Assembly (NCBI GenBank): GCA_014773175.1
Contig: VXCM01001424.1
Location: 1-64,000, forward strand
DNA length: 64,000 nucleotides
Direction: 5' to 3'
DNA from: Lucifuga dentata
Taxonomy: Eukaryota > Chordata > Actinopteri > Ophidiiformes > Bythitidae
Shown here: positions 49,857 through 62,496 of the stretch, piece by piece
Layout: each line of letters starts with the position of its first letter
Numbering within the stretch: position 1 is the first letter of the stretch
Program-made: the position numbers and the translations under genes
The notes under the pieces: model-generated
What the model was told of the DNA's origin: nothing
Seen by the model: only the letters and a program-made list of their open reading frames with translations
Databases searched by the model: none

Positions 49857-49870
49857 CCACCAGGTGGCGC
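49857..49870 (+). promoter_or_regulatory. Consensus CTCF-like core motif
   Basis: CCACCAGGTGGCGC, a full match to CCASYAGRKGGCRS on the plus strand. Another site with one mismatch (CCAGTAGATGGTGC) lies about 0.2 kb to the left near 49643. Confidence 0.5.
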
Positions 49871-50109
49871 TCTAACACACTTCTTCTCTCAGGAGGAGGA
49901 GCATCTAGGAAGAGGTGGAGTGTTGGAGGAGGCTGTCCTAAGAGAAATGGGCGTGTCCCCAGAAAAGGGGAGGTGTTCTCATGGCTGCCAAGGAGGGGAG
50001 GGGTTGAAAGCACCGGCCAATCAGAAGCTTGTAGAAATTCACCAATCAGACACGGAGAGGAAAAGCAGGCAGGAAACTGAGCAAATGACCCTTGATGAGG
50101 AGGGGGGAG

Positions 50110-50196
50110 NNNNNNNNNNNNNNNNNNNNNNNNNNNNNNNNNNNNNNNNNNNNNNNNNNNNNNNNNNNNNNNNNNNNNNNNNNNNNNNNNNNNNNN
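50110..50196. other. Assembly gap (87 N)
   Basis: Unknown bases between purine-rich flanks (GATGAGGAGGGGGGAG and TGGGAAGAAATGGGG), so the missing sequence is probably low complexity. Confidence 0.98.
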
Positions 50197-53100
50197 TGGG
50201 AAGAAATGGGGCCCTGGAAGAGGCGTGTGAGTGAATGAAGCATAGACTGGGCTGAAACTCTGCCAAAGCATGTGTTTTGGCTTATGTTTTTATTATATGA
50301 TATATTCCTTTTCCCAAACATAAATGCAAAAGGTCCATTCAAGTGGAAACAAGTAAATAAGGCATGGATGGTGGATAAAATGAGCGATGGAGCCTCACCA
50401 AAAAGTCCAGAAAGAAGTAAAAATGCTGCGATGAAAGAAACTGAGAATGAAAGAAAGAATGAGAATAAAACAAAAATTTGTAACGAACGCAGGAGAGGGC
50501 GATAAAACTTGAAGAGAGGATAAAATGGAAAAAGCTCGGCTGATGGATTGAATGTATTAGAGACATAGATGTAGAAAATGAGCGAGATACTGCTGTTGTG
50601 GATGGAAAAACATGAATCTTTCTGCTGTTTTTCTTATTTAATTTAAATGCTTTTATGTGTTGAATGAGTTTCCTGATCTTTGGCCCTGGAAACCTTAAAA
50701 CCCCTTGTGCATAAATTCCAAAGACATGGGTGTAAATAAAAACATGAGCATCTCTTTCTTCACTTGTGTTGCCGAAAGAAGAGCTTAGATTTTGCAGAAA
50801 TGTAGTAACCATGATGGAAAGATGGAAAGAGAGAGAGAAAAGTGAGAGAGAGAGGAGACAGACGCAGCATAAAACAAATTTCCGAGGCGAGAAAGATGCT
50901 GAAACAAAAAGTTCTTTCCCTCCGTGTTTCTCCTGACCTCTGGGCCTTCACTCTGCTCCAGTTAAATGACCAGTGTGGCTGCTGTTCAGCAGGTCATTGG
51001 AGGTCAAAGGTCACCTTGACACCCACACTGAGAGCTATGCTGTGACCTTCAACCCCCCACCACCACCATATAGCTGAACCCTGCATAGTACCTAAAGTGA
51101 AGACACGCTATCAGAGAGGAGAAACGAAGACAAAAATTTGTTTTCTTCCAAAACACTTAATTTTATTTTTGCCTAAAGAAATGATAAACCCAGTTAAAAG
51201 TCTTTGTCTTTTCTTGCCAAGAATTTAAAGATGTTTGTCTCCTCTTAAAGTGTAGTGATGGAGATGTATCTGTCATTAATTACGTACAGACTTTGATTCA
51301 CATTGTGCATGTAAATAGGAACCATGTGTTTGTTTTATTCATTTACTGGTGACTTTATGTTGAGTAAAAGCAGAAGAAAACGAGGGGAAAAAATACTAAA
51401 GTTTGATTCTGAAATGAAGACCAATTTTTCCTATAAATGAATATTGTGCTCTATTTTTATATTTATCTGCAGAAATGCTGAGTTGTCATGGTCAGACATG
51501 ACAGGCCAATGAAAGACGAGCTCTGGGACGAAGCAATGAAAATATGAGGAACCTTGTGCAATTCAAGGTAACACTTTTCAACGTCTTATTACCTCTGAAA
51601 ATAAGCTTATATTTTCATTTGCATCTGTTTATTAGTTAGAATTACTCAGACTCAGACAAACTGTGAACTCATTTGAATAAAATTTGGAGGAAGGATGGGC
51701 CATGATTCAGGGAAGACTACATTAGATTCTGATGCCGATCCAGATCCAGGANAAAAAAAAAAAAAAAAAAAAAAAATCAGTCATATTTCAATTCAGTTCA
51801 GTTCAATTCAATACTTTATTGCCATGCCAACTTACAGTTATTCCAGAATTTCTATCAACTTACAGTTGATAGAAATTTCTCAGTGTGCTCATAATAAATA
51901 AATAAACATTCAATGCACATATATATCTGATAAATCTAAAAGATTAAATATATTTTTCCTATGATAGACTATAAATAGGTGCAACTTGGTTTGGATCCAT
52001 TTTTCAAAACTATTATTTCTTTTTACAAATAAAGAAATTAAATTATTATTATTTATACTTTGTTTGGCCTTTGGAGGTATGAATGCCCCTAAGATTTGAT
52101 TAAGATTTTTTTTAAACTTATTACTATTACTGATATTAATCAGTTTGCTGAAGTCCTTGTGAAAAGCTGCATTGTATTGTACTTAATCTGTACATGTTGA
52201 AGCAACAAATACAAACTATATACCTTTATTTATATTGTACTTATAAGCAATAGAAAGATAGAGAGACAGAGAGAGAGTGAGATAGATCGGTGTGTGTAAG
52301 TGTGTCGTAGTAGAGAATATACACAAATTCCTTTATTAAATCTGTGTTGCTATAATATAATAGCACTCAGGTAAAAGTCCTCATTCAGAAATCTACTTAA
52401 ATAGGATTGAAGCGGTTGCTGCTAAACGCGGCTAAAGTGCTGCAGTCGTTCACCATCGTCTTCTCACGTTTCACTTCCAGGAAGCTTTCAACGTCGACAT
52501 GTTAACGTCTGTAAATTAAGTGTAGTTATGCTCGTCTCCTCCTCCTGGAACTAGTTTGTTTAAAATTAGAGAGATTTTTCAGAAATTATCGTACAGTTTT
52601 GTTGGAAAATATTCTTCTTTCAAACAAGTTTAATTGTTATGTGAATGAAGCAGTCAGTTTTAAATTCTATATCCAATTATTACAATTAATATTAGCTGAA
52701 ATTCATCACCTAATTGAGGAAAAAAATAACATGATTTAATTCTGACAATCATTTTATGTATGTAAAAGTAAGGTATAAATATTTATATTTGTTTCTAAAG
52801 AGATTTATTATTCTTTATATGATATTTCAGCTATCATTAGTCAATGGCTGCCCTTTTAATGATACTTCTGAATTAAACTCCTTATCTCATTTTACATAAA
52901 AGTGTAAAATATCACTCAAGTATGATACTATCTGTATTCATTTCTTTCTACTCTTCAGTGTGTGTGTGTGTGTGTGTGTGTGTGTATCCATCCACTTAAT
53001 GTGTGAATAAAATGTAGTTATCGTCTGATGGTTTGTGATGCTTCTGCTGTAGGAGCATCCTCAGTTTTCTCTCATTTCCTCTCCCTTTCCCACTCTCTCA

Positions 53101-53245
53101 CCATGCCATTCCCGGCATTGAGCGCTGGAGTGTGTGCATCTGCGCGTGTGCATTCATGCAAGCGTGTCTCTCTCTCATATGCACACAGGGAACTTAATCT
53201 GGACCATAGCTTTCCTGTGTAATCTCTAGAGTTTTGAAAGAATAT

Positions 53246-53301
<56 letters not shown>
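53246..53301. repeat. (GA)n microsatellite
   Basis: AG dinucleotide tract of about 55 bp with one C interruption. Confidence 0.93.
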
Positions 53302-53305
<4 letters not shown>

Positions 53306-56217
53306 TGAGTGGTGGGGACAGCTGTGGGATAGTGACATCATCTTTAGTTGCCGGCTGGTGTATTTGATCTGGGCTGAGAGGAAGATTGGGACTGAAACGC
53401 CAGACTCTGCTCTCTGCACCCACATCCCCTTCCAGAAAATCCCTGTGTGTGCGTGCATGTACGTGTACATACGTGCATGTGTGTGTGTGTGTGTGTTTCT
53501 ATGTATGCACGCATGCACTTGTGTGTATGCACAATGACTTAAGAGCATCAATGAAACCACAAGATTGAACCAGATATTCATCTCTCTCTCTCTCTCTTGC
53601 TCGCCCTCCCCGCTGATTGATGCGTTGTATATATTCCTTGTGGTAATCAGATCCTTTTCTTCCAGCGGTTACTGTAAATACAGGCAGACAGGCCGACTGT
53701 CTCTGCCGTGGATTTAGCCACACGGAAGGCTGGCACCGTGATGTGGAGGCTGTGCGATCGTGTGGGAGCACGCAATGGCCTTCCATGACAAGATCAGACC
53801 AACCTGACAGTGATTTGTGCATGTGTGTACTGTGTGTGTGCGTGTGTGAGTGACAGAGCGGGAGAGAGAGAGAGAAAGTGTGAATGGGGTCATGCAAGGT
53901 TGATGTTAGCATAGATGTGTAGATTCATTAGACGGTGGACTTGATCTGAGCAGTAAATTAGCTGTTACATGGAAATGAGCGGAGCAGCGAGGTGGTGCAG
54001 CAATGTGACTTTTTGCAGTTCAGTGAATATGACACAAGAGGGAGCATAGCTCTCTCTCTCACACACACACACACACACATACACACGTCATACGATTTGA
54101 ATGGCATGGCTTCTCTCAACAGATACCTTAACAGTCAGATCATGGCTATAATCTCCCAGCGACTAAAGCCTAAATCACCCATGATCGCTCTCAGCATGTC
54201 AGGATACACAGCCAAACCAGCTAACAAGCAGTGTGTGTGTGTGTGTGTGTGTGTGTGGGTTTGGCTTTTAAGACTGAGCATGGGAAAAAATGTAGCTTAA
54301 AACGGCAAAACTAGCAACTGTTGCCGCAAACACTAACTTGCACAAAACCCTCAAAATAAAACATGTTTAGGCACACAAACATGCACAAACACACACGCAC
54401 ACACACACACACACACACAAGCCCATTTTCTTCACTCCTACACACAAGTGGACAAAAGGACTTTATGTTGCTTGTAATTGAATGATTTACCTTTATGATT
54501 TCTTGATTCAGGTACATAATGAAGGGTAAACCTGTCAAAACTAATCTTGATTAAATGATTTAATGCCCAGAAGATTTATGGACATCAATTTTAATAATAA
54601 TACCATAATTTTTGTCAATTATTAAGTAAAAATGACCACAGTTTGCTCTTCCCAGTATCTCAAATGCTCCTTTCATATTGTTCCAAATGGAATCTCTTTG
54701 TGTTTTTTTTTTATGTTAATTGGACAAAATTAGCAATAAAAACATCACTTTGGACTAAAGATGGACGTTTGTAATGATTACTTGATAATGAAAGTAATCT
54801 CTAACTTTTCACAACTTTTTTAGTCATCATATTCATTAATAGTATGAAAAGACAAAAAATCACGAGGGAGAGAGATTATTTAGTTTTCTATTGGTGATGA
54901 TTTTTTTCTTATGATGATTATGAAGCACACATCTTAGTTTAATGCTGCGTTCCTGCCGTTTTTGGCGTCGTTTCTGCTAACATTTATGCACATTTATTTT
55001 GCAGTCGTGTAGTCAAGCACATTTGAAGTGAACCGAATCGCCACAGTGAGAAAGAAGAGAAGGACAGACAAAGAGATGGAGTGAGAGAGGCTAATGAAAG
55101 CGAGCAGAGGGCTACCACCCACTGAAGCAGACAACACACACTGTCTCACTCTGCAGAAAGTCAGCACACACACACACACACACACAAAAGCTACAAAAGC
55201 CATCTGGGCTAGGCAGCTACGCTACATCCACAGACAATAGGGGCTCATTCAGGCAGGCCAGCCCAGCCAGGGCCATCTGCTCTTGGTGAGAGTGAGTGGG
55301 AGAGGGGACCCCCATACCTCCAGGACCCCCATAGTCCCAAAAAAAAAAAAAAANCAAAAAAAAAAAAAAATACAGCAATCAGCATAACATAATGAATATT
55401 CCAGACTAGGTGTGAAAAAGTGAATGAAGATGAGCTATTTGACAGCTTGACAGACGTGGTGATTGAATTAGGTGTGTGTGTGTGTGTGTGTGTGTAAGCC
55501 TCCTACATTGGGAATGAGAACACGTGTGGTATTTTTCTGAGCAACAATGGTGGCGAGCAACTGTTTACAACAGCAGGAGAGAGGATGGCAGAAAGGGGGG
55601 ATATGCATGCAAACATACAGACAACACACAAGCACACAGATGCACACACACACACACATATATAGGCCTATGCAACATAACAGCAGTAACTCATCATGCA
55701 ATGGAAGATACAGCGAGAAACATAGAGGTATTGAGGCTTAGAAGCCTGTGTGTCATCTTAAAAACACTGTCTGGTATGAACTGTAGCACTGTGATGTGCC
55801 AAATATTTGTACAATGAAGTCATGTGACCCCATAGCGTGACAGAATAAAGCAGGAGCATCTCAAGCATTTAAGTTTGGGATTTCTGGACCCACGCAGAAG
55901 CACACCCACGCTGACCAGGGTACATGCATACACGCAAACATGCAATCATGCACTCCCTGAATACACATGCTTTAAAGCCCTGAACATCAAACCAGGGAAA
56001 TTCCCATTCAGATAAAACAAAGGAGCAAATCAGCCCTTTATGTTATCTCCCACTTATAACTCATTTAATCTGTGGGAAAAAAAAAAAAAACCCTGGGGGA
56101 GTTTTACAGCTTTGCTTATGAACACAGATGCAGATCTTTAAGCCTGTAGGTCAACATCACAAAGTGCAAAATATAATCACAAAGCGTTGCTATGGAAATG
56201 TGGAAATATAGTTAAGT

Positions 56218-56605
56218 CAGAGGTTCCCAACCTTTTTTCCTTGGAGCCCCCCNCCCCCCCCCCCCACTTGTATCTGAGAAAAGCTGAGCCTCTCCACACA
56301 CACCTGTCTTGGTTATCTTTGGTTAGCATAATTATTAATAAATATAAATATTATCTTTTTACTTGTTTTATATACAGACTTTTGATTGTATACTAATTGT
56401 GTTACTATAATTTTATTTAACATGTGCAAATGTAATTTTGACAACCTCACAACCTCAAAGCAGACAAAGCCTCGCGCACCCCCTGTGATCTTTGGCGCCC
56501 CCCTGAGGAGGTCCCAGACCCCAGGTTGGGANAAAGCCTCGCGCACCCCCTGTGATCTTTGGCGCCCCCCTGAGGAGGTCCCAGACCCCAGGTTGGGAGC
56601 CACTG
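56218..56605. mobile_element. Non-autonomous hAT-type element (MITE) with perfect target duplication
   Basis: Left end CAGAGGTTCCCAACC and right end GGTTGGGAGCCACTG are imperfect inverted repeats. They are flanked by identical 8-bp duplications AGTTAAGT (56210-56217 and 56606-56613), typical of hAT transposition. A block of about 68 bp is repeated around the single N at 56532 and a poly-C run carries another N at 56253, so the real element is near 320 bp. No transposase. Confidence 0.88.
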
Positions 56606-56613
56606 AGTTAAGT

Positions 56614-59600
56614 TATGCTTTGTGGTGAGTTATGTTTAAGTTGTGTAGTTGGGTTAAGGTTGGTTTTTGCATAACAGGGAAAAGAGGGCAGACAGAAAAT
56701 GTGACATAAAACCGCCAACTGCGAAGGCCACATTTGAAGGTTGCTCATGAGGTGTGCAGCACTTGGAATTTGGAACAATATGGACGATGTCCATGAGATA
56801 AATGTGCCTTCATTGATGATTGGTCAAACGAAGAGGCTCGGAGGAAAGAGGAGTGTATATGAGAAAGGGAAAGAGAAAAACAAATGATGGCAAACAACTT
56901 TGATGAGCGACGCAGAGGATGTGAGGAGTTACCGACACCAATGTGATTCCTCCATGAGGGACTATTAACACTGGCTAATGGCTGCCAATTCCTGACAGGA
57001 GATACCCGAACTCTGGGATCCGAGGAATTTCCTGTTGCATGAATTGGAAAAATATACATGATCGATATGTAAAGCCTAAGGAGAGAAGTGGGGATCCCAG
57101 TGGAGCTTAAAGAACCTCCCACACTGCAGGGGTTGTCTTGTGTGGTTGTCATGACAACCACGAATACCAGGATACCATCGTGTCCGTGCTAAGCCTGCAG
57201 GCCTTAATGCCATTCATGCATGGTTTGAAATGTTTCTTACACCATTGCTCAGATGGTTGCTTGTATTAGATCATCAAGTTTGCTTAACACCTTTTTGACT
57301 TCTGCTATAGTGTCTGAGAAAGATGTGGTTTTCAGTCTTTGTTCCATCAAAGTCAGAAGATGTAGCAGTCTAGCTGTGGATAAACTCATACACCAACACT
57401 TGTCTGTCATCAGCTGCTTTTGTTCAGCTGTATCAGACACAGGCTGTCAGCATCGAGACACATTTATTTCTGTCAGCATCATCGCCTCAAATCTTTTGTT
57501 TGTGTTCGCTCTCTACTGTCTGTGTACATTTGGTGGGTTGTTTAGTCTTTCAGATTTTCTAGGCGTGAGGACAAAGTGATTTAGTCAGGATTGTATACCT
57601 GTGTGTGTGTCTGCCTTGCATTTACAACTGAAACACAAACACAGACAGGGATACACCTGAGTCATCTCAGAGACGCTAGCCGTCGAACCAGTCGCCAATG
57701 AAAGATCCCACGTCAAAATTTATGTCTCACGCTAATGAGTGATTTTATTCTGAAGCACAGCCAAGGAGAGAATGTGTGGAAATCCCCCTCAGCTGCTGAC
57801 AGACAGTTGTCAGACCTCTCAGATTACAGTTTTTTTTTTCTGATTGCTAACTGGCATCGGTCAATACTGAAACCACTTTTTCAAAACACTTCATAGAGTC
57901 TGGATTATCAACATGCATTTTAGCCAAACAGCTAATCTCACCTCCTAACCTCACCTACACAACCAAAACACTTCATGCACGTCTAAAATAAGCTCATTCC
58001 ACCTTAACACTGGCAACAATTCTCACCCAGAAAGCACATGTACTCATAACACACTAACCTAAAAAACACTACCAACAGGGAGCATTTACAGAAATGATAA
58101 AATGATGATCTTTGAAGTTTGAATGATTTTTCACATAAATCAGTATTTCTTTATAACACCTTTTCACTTTATTGACTGTACTAAAGTCATATATGTAACA
58201 AGCATGAATCAGAAATGCAGTAATTTGCTCCAAATCATAATTTACTGTACTTGTGAAAAATAAAAAGTTGAAAAAAAAAATTCCTGAATTCCAGGGCTGG
58301 GTTANATTTACTGTACTTGTGAAAAATAAAAAGTTGAAAAAAAAAATTCCTGAATTCCAGGGCTGGGTTAGGGTTAGCGTCTCCACCAACCTGTCTTCCT
58401 TCATCCATGTTTCCAAACCAAGTTGTTCCGAAGCCGTCACCGTCTGTTTGGTAACAACATTAAAAAACCAGGGGAGGCTTTCACCTGAAACTGCAATCAG
58501 CTTGTTTGGAATGATTATAATTTCATTCCTTGTAAATATTCTGCTGAGATTTTCTATATATTTCAGTAAGGTTACTGCAGAAATACAGGAAATTTGCCGT
58601 CATTCTGTTTTGAAAACAGTGTGTGTGTGTGTCAGCATTTAAAAAATGTGCTGCAGATACCTGGTGTTTTGCAGGTGTGAATGAGAAAAGAGTTCATGGA
58701 TTTTGGAAAATGTGGTCATTGGATGCATTTTGTGTAAAAGTAATGAAAAATGATTCACAGTTTGGTCCACATAGACTTCTATTTCGCTGACTGTGTGAAG
58801 AATTTTGACAATGTGACTTCAGTTTGAAAGCAATCGGAAAAAAACTGTAATGAAGGAGTCTCTAGTCAGCCAATCACCAAAGGCAGACGGTGCTCACCCT
58901 CAGGGCTTTGGTGGCCTGTAAGCACTTAGAGATTATATATGAACAGAAAAACTGCAAGCAGCAACAATAATCAATATCTTCAGTGGAATAAGATCTTACT
59001 GATAGTAAAAAAGCTTTTTTTGTATTTTTAAAATGAGACATATTGGCCTAAATCTGGAGTTCCATCAGTCACAGTTAATGATAGTTGATCTTTTTGCATA
59101 CTCATATGGTGCTTATTACAGAAGCTTTTTCTGGGTGCTGCATATTTTTGCTGTAGGATAGATATGTTATGCCTTGGGAGAATTATGCTTGTTTTATTAT
59201 AATTTTCTGTGTCCTATTTGATTCAGCATCTGTCTCCCATATGTGTCTGCAGTAATGTGATAACAGAGTACAGCTCAGAGTAGCAGAGAGGAAAGTAAAG
59301 ATGAATAACAAAGATGAATAGTGCATCTGGGGGAATGTTTATATGCACGTTATACTTGGATTAAGGCAATAAATAGATTTTTAAAACTTAATGTAAATAT
59401 CTTAATTAAGCTGAAATCAATGTAAATCGGAGTAAGCTTACTCCAAGTAACAGATATAGGTTACGCAATTGTAAATTGATGTATTCAGGCATGTAAATGT
59501 TATAATCAGAGTAATCTGCATGTATTTCTTCACCTGGCAGACTCTCCCTCATACTCTGATTACGCAACACATCATGTATATTCAGCGAACCACATAATCC

Positions 59601-60144
59601 TGTTAATTCTCTTACTTACATTTTTACCTTAAGCTGAGTAATAATCAGAGTATATGTTTATATAAATGTACTGACAATGAGGACAGAATCAGCTAACACC
59701 ACAAGATCACTAACATTAAAACATAAACAGAAAGGCTGCTGACTGTTAGCAGAAAAAAGTTTCCTCCTCGAAGTGAAGTTTTTAATGATTTTAGCTGAAT
59801 TTTTAAGCCTCATTCTTTGTGGTAACACCTTCTCCAAGGAGTATAAATAACCCTGATTGGGTAGTCGCTGCCTAATTCTCAGTCTGACTAAATTTCAGCC
59901 TGATCGGTTCCATTTGACGTGCCGTTTTAGGAGGGCCATATTGCCCAATAAATTCCCCAAATGATCTATAATAAAGCAATCAGGTGATGGAATGGCTCTC
60001 TGATAGTATGCCAGACATTTTGGTTGGCTCTCTTGTAGTTTGATAAGTCTCTGAAGACACATTTTTAAAGTCTGATTTCTCAAAATTAACAGCAAAGCTA
60101 TCTGAATACATCCAACATTTTGTGGATTTTGAATGGAATAAAGC
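56614..60144. other. Non-genic region with one unexplained open frame
   Basis: No gene recognised. A minus-strand frame at 57249-57443 has protein-like composition but weak splice context. A duplicated block flanks the single N at 58305. Confidence 0.45.
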
Positions 60145-60303
60145 TTTATTGGAAATCCTCAATATACGAAACAGTCTGGTGGCATGCATGCTTGAATGCT
60201 TGATTCAAACATGCAATGAGAAAATGCAAATGTACAATATTACTTAAATCTTACATTGTCTGTTTGGCAAAAGTGTTACTGTCCCATCAAACCCAGTTTT
60301 CAG

Positions 60304-60422
60304 TTAGACCTCAGATGTCCAGAGTGTTTCAAGGCACTCAGTGATCTGACAGGTCACGTCTTGTTCAGAGAGGCACAAATCATTTTCAGGCGAGCCACGT
60401 TGCTTCTTTGCTGCCAGTGAGT
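60304..60422 (-). CDS. Candidate terminal coding exon, unidentified
   Basis: A strong minus-strand acceptor (ATTTTCACTTTTGCAG) is followed by 39 codons ending in TAA. A canonical AATAAA (60145-60150, context CCAATAAAGC) lies about 155 nt after the stop. The frame reads SLAAKKQRGSPENDLCLSEQ and then a Cys-containing acidic tail ending LETLWTSEV. The three signals together fit a last exon, but no upstream exon was found between here and 64000 and I do not recognise the protein. Chance remains possible for so short a frame. Confidence 0.3.
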
Positions 60423-60822
60423 CTGCAAAAGTGAAAATATTCAGCATGTAACAAGAATTGAAGCTGCAGCCACATCTATGCTTATTCCAATGATTTGGGA
60501 CGCAACAGAAAGGCAGAAGGTAAATGTATCAGGCGAGTTAGATCCTGTGAGCTGCTGTGATGGTTATTCTAATGACAGTTGTAGAAACATATTCAGTCTG
60601 CGGTCGAACCAGGAATGAATTTGTAGAATGCATTTAATTATGCTTATCTAAGAGGCTTTGTGGACAATAACATTCACGTTTGACTGTGACTCAACAAAGC
60701 TGAAAAACTGACTGCAGCAATGAGGGGATTTTTCTTATTCACAACTTATTATTGATCTGCTAGCATTTTCCAAACCTCCTAGTCTTTGAAAATAAAACGT
60801 TCAGGTGATACACCCACCTTAA

Positions 60823-61409
60823 ACGACCATACTGGCTATTTTTCATGTTTGAGCCTAATATATTCAATTTTCATGCACATAACATTCTTGACAGTCATTT
60901 TCCAAAGCATACTACTGGACTGGTGAAATAAAAAAAATGTTTTTCCCTACCTTCCAGACCGCCATTGGTTTCAGTTCATTCTGGTACGCTATTGAAATGA
61001 ACTTGTTGATACTTGAAATGTTCTTGGGATAGGTAATCCATCATCATGAATAACATGTATATTCAGGTTTTTTCTAAGTTACATAATTTTAGCATTTAAG
61101 CACAATAAAAAACGCAGAGTGAATGTATGTCTCCTATGGGGAATATAGTCCCAAAAGAAGACCTGTGTTTATCGAAAAATTTAAATGACCGTGACTTTAT
61201 AAGGCTGCGTAACTATTAGTAGGCAAAACATTGATTTTTAAGGTGGGCGTATCACTTGAATATTTGATTTTGAAAGATTAAGAGATTTTGCAAAATATCA
61301 GGAAAGCTGAAATACAGTTTTATCCTTCAGGAAATGATTGTCAGTAATGTAACATGTATAAAAATTTAATATATTAGGCTCAAACATGTAAAATGGCTGG
61401 TATGGTCCT
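60823..61409. mobile_element. TTAA-flanked MITE, copy 3 (nested in an older copy)
   Basis: Ends ACGACCATAC (one change from AGGACCATAC) and GTATGGTCCT, flanked by TTAA (60819-60822, 61410-61413). The interior is co-linear with copy 1. The sequences on either side, 'gatacacccacc' before and 'caatgttttgcctgc' after, are themselves interior parts of the same family, so this copy inserted at a TTAA inside an older one. Confidence 0.85.
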
Positions 61410-61654
61410 TTAACTTTCAATGTTTTGCCTGCCAACCTGTGTGTTTGCAGGTTGGCAGTCAGGGTCAGGTGTGTAGGGTCAGTTAGCAGTCAGGGTAATT
61501 TCTGTGGTAAAAGCAGTTTTCATCTGGGACCACATTCCCTGCCAGAGACGTACATTATCTTCTGTGTAACTCCATGTTGGATCAGTTAAATTAAGTAACT
61601 TTGACAGAAACTAATAATACTATATTATTTGCTGTGATGTATTACTTAAAGCAC

Positions 61655-61872
61655 ATTTCAAGTCTCTACAAGTTCATTTTTATGGTGTAGTGGAACAAAC
61701 TGAAACCAATGGCTGCCTAAAAGGTAGGAAAAACTATTTGAAAATTTACCATTCCAGTAGTTTTTTTTTTTTTTTTTTNTTTTTTTTTTTTTTTTTTTAA
61801 TGGTCACAAGTAATGTCGTGTATGTGGGCAGACTTATTGGGCTCAAGCACGCAAAACCACCAGTATGGCCCT
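61655..61872. mobile_element. Right arm of an older, degraded copy of the TTAA MITE
   Basis: 'gaacaaactgaaaccaatgg', 'aaaggtaggaaaaa', 'ttgggctcaagcacgcaaaa' and 'gtatggccct' followed by TTAA (61873-61876) match the right arm of copy 2 with many changes. A poly-T with single N at 61779 interrupts it. It is probably the remainder of the copy into which copy 3 inserted. Confidence 0.65.
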
Positions 61873-61876
61873 TTAA

Positions 61877-62398
61877 GTTATTCAGAAGTAGTGTATGTTG
61901 ATCGTTGATCTTTTGTGTGTATTCTTTGTGTGTGTGTGCATGTGTGAGTGTGCGTGTGTGTGTACCCGCAGGGCAGAAAGAGGCTCGTGACAGGCTTTGA
62001 CAGGTACGGCATGGTGGCAGACCTACCAGCTGTCAAGCAAACAGACAAACCAAGGAAACGAGAGATAAAGAGCGGAGAGGTGAGGAGAGCGAGTGAATGA
62101 TGGCTTCGAAGATGGGGAACAGGTACAAATCATTAAGAGACGACACACATCAACGATAAATTATCTCCAGTCGCTTCCCCTGCTCCGTTCTTTTATCTCC
62201 GCTCATCTCATCATCACTTTTAAACCCATCTCACCTCTTGTTTGCCTCCTTTTGATTTCTCACTTAGCTGCCTCGTCTCTCAACACCACGCCCTCACCTG
62301 GACAAATGCTGACATAGCACAGGGAAACCGAAAAACATACCTCAAATGCTATGAGTGTTGCAAACCTGCCTGAGCATGAAGTGTGTAGAGTGGGCAGG

Positions 62399-62431
<33 letters not shown>

Positions 62432-62461
62432 NCTGAGCATGAAGTGTGTAGAGTGGGCAGG

Positions 62462-62496
<35 letters not shown>

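Larger units (their letters stand above)
49880..56209. other. Non-genic region rich in microsatellites
   Basis: No gene recognised. It holds an 87-N gap at 50110-50196, poly-A joins with single N at 51752 and 55354, TG/CA tracts (52959-52986, 54062-54080, 54229-54257, 55471-55495), GA tracts (53246-53301) and a dispersed AATTCAGTTCAGTTC-type repeat near 51790-51835. Long frames in this part are repeat translations. Confidence 0.5.

Noticed and set aside
49833..50234. 133-codon plus-strand frame with an acceptor-like CTTCTTCTCTCAG
   Set aside because: The composition is purine-driven (GAGG runs), it crosses the N gap, and phrases such as 'ccaatcaga' repeat in it; no family similarity or donor.
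58253..58642. 129-codon plus-strand frame with a hydrophobic segment
   Set aside because: Its first part exists twice only because of the duplicated block at the single N (58305), and the end is a GT repeat; no family recognised.
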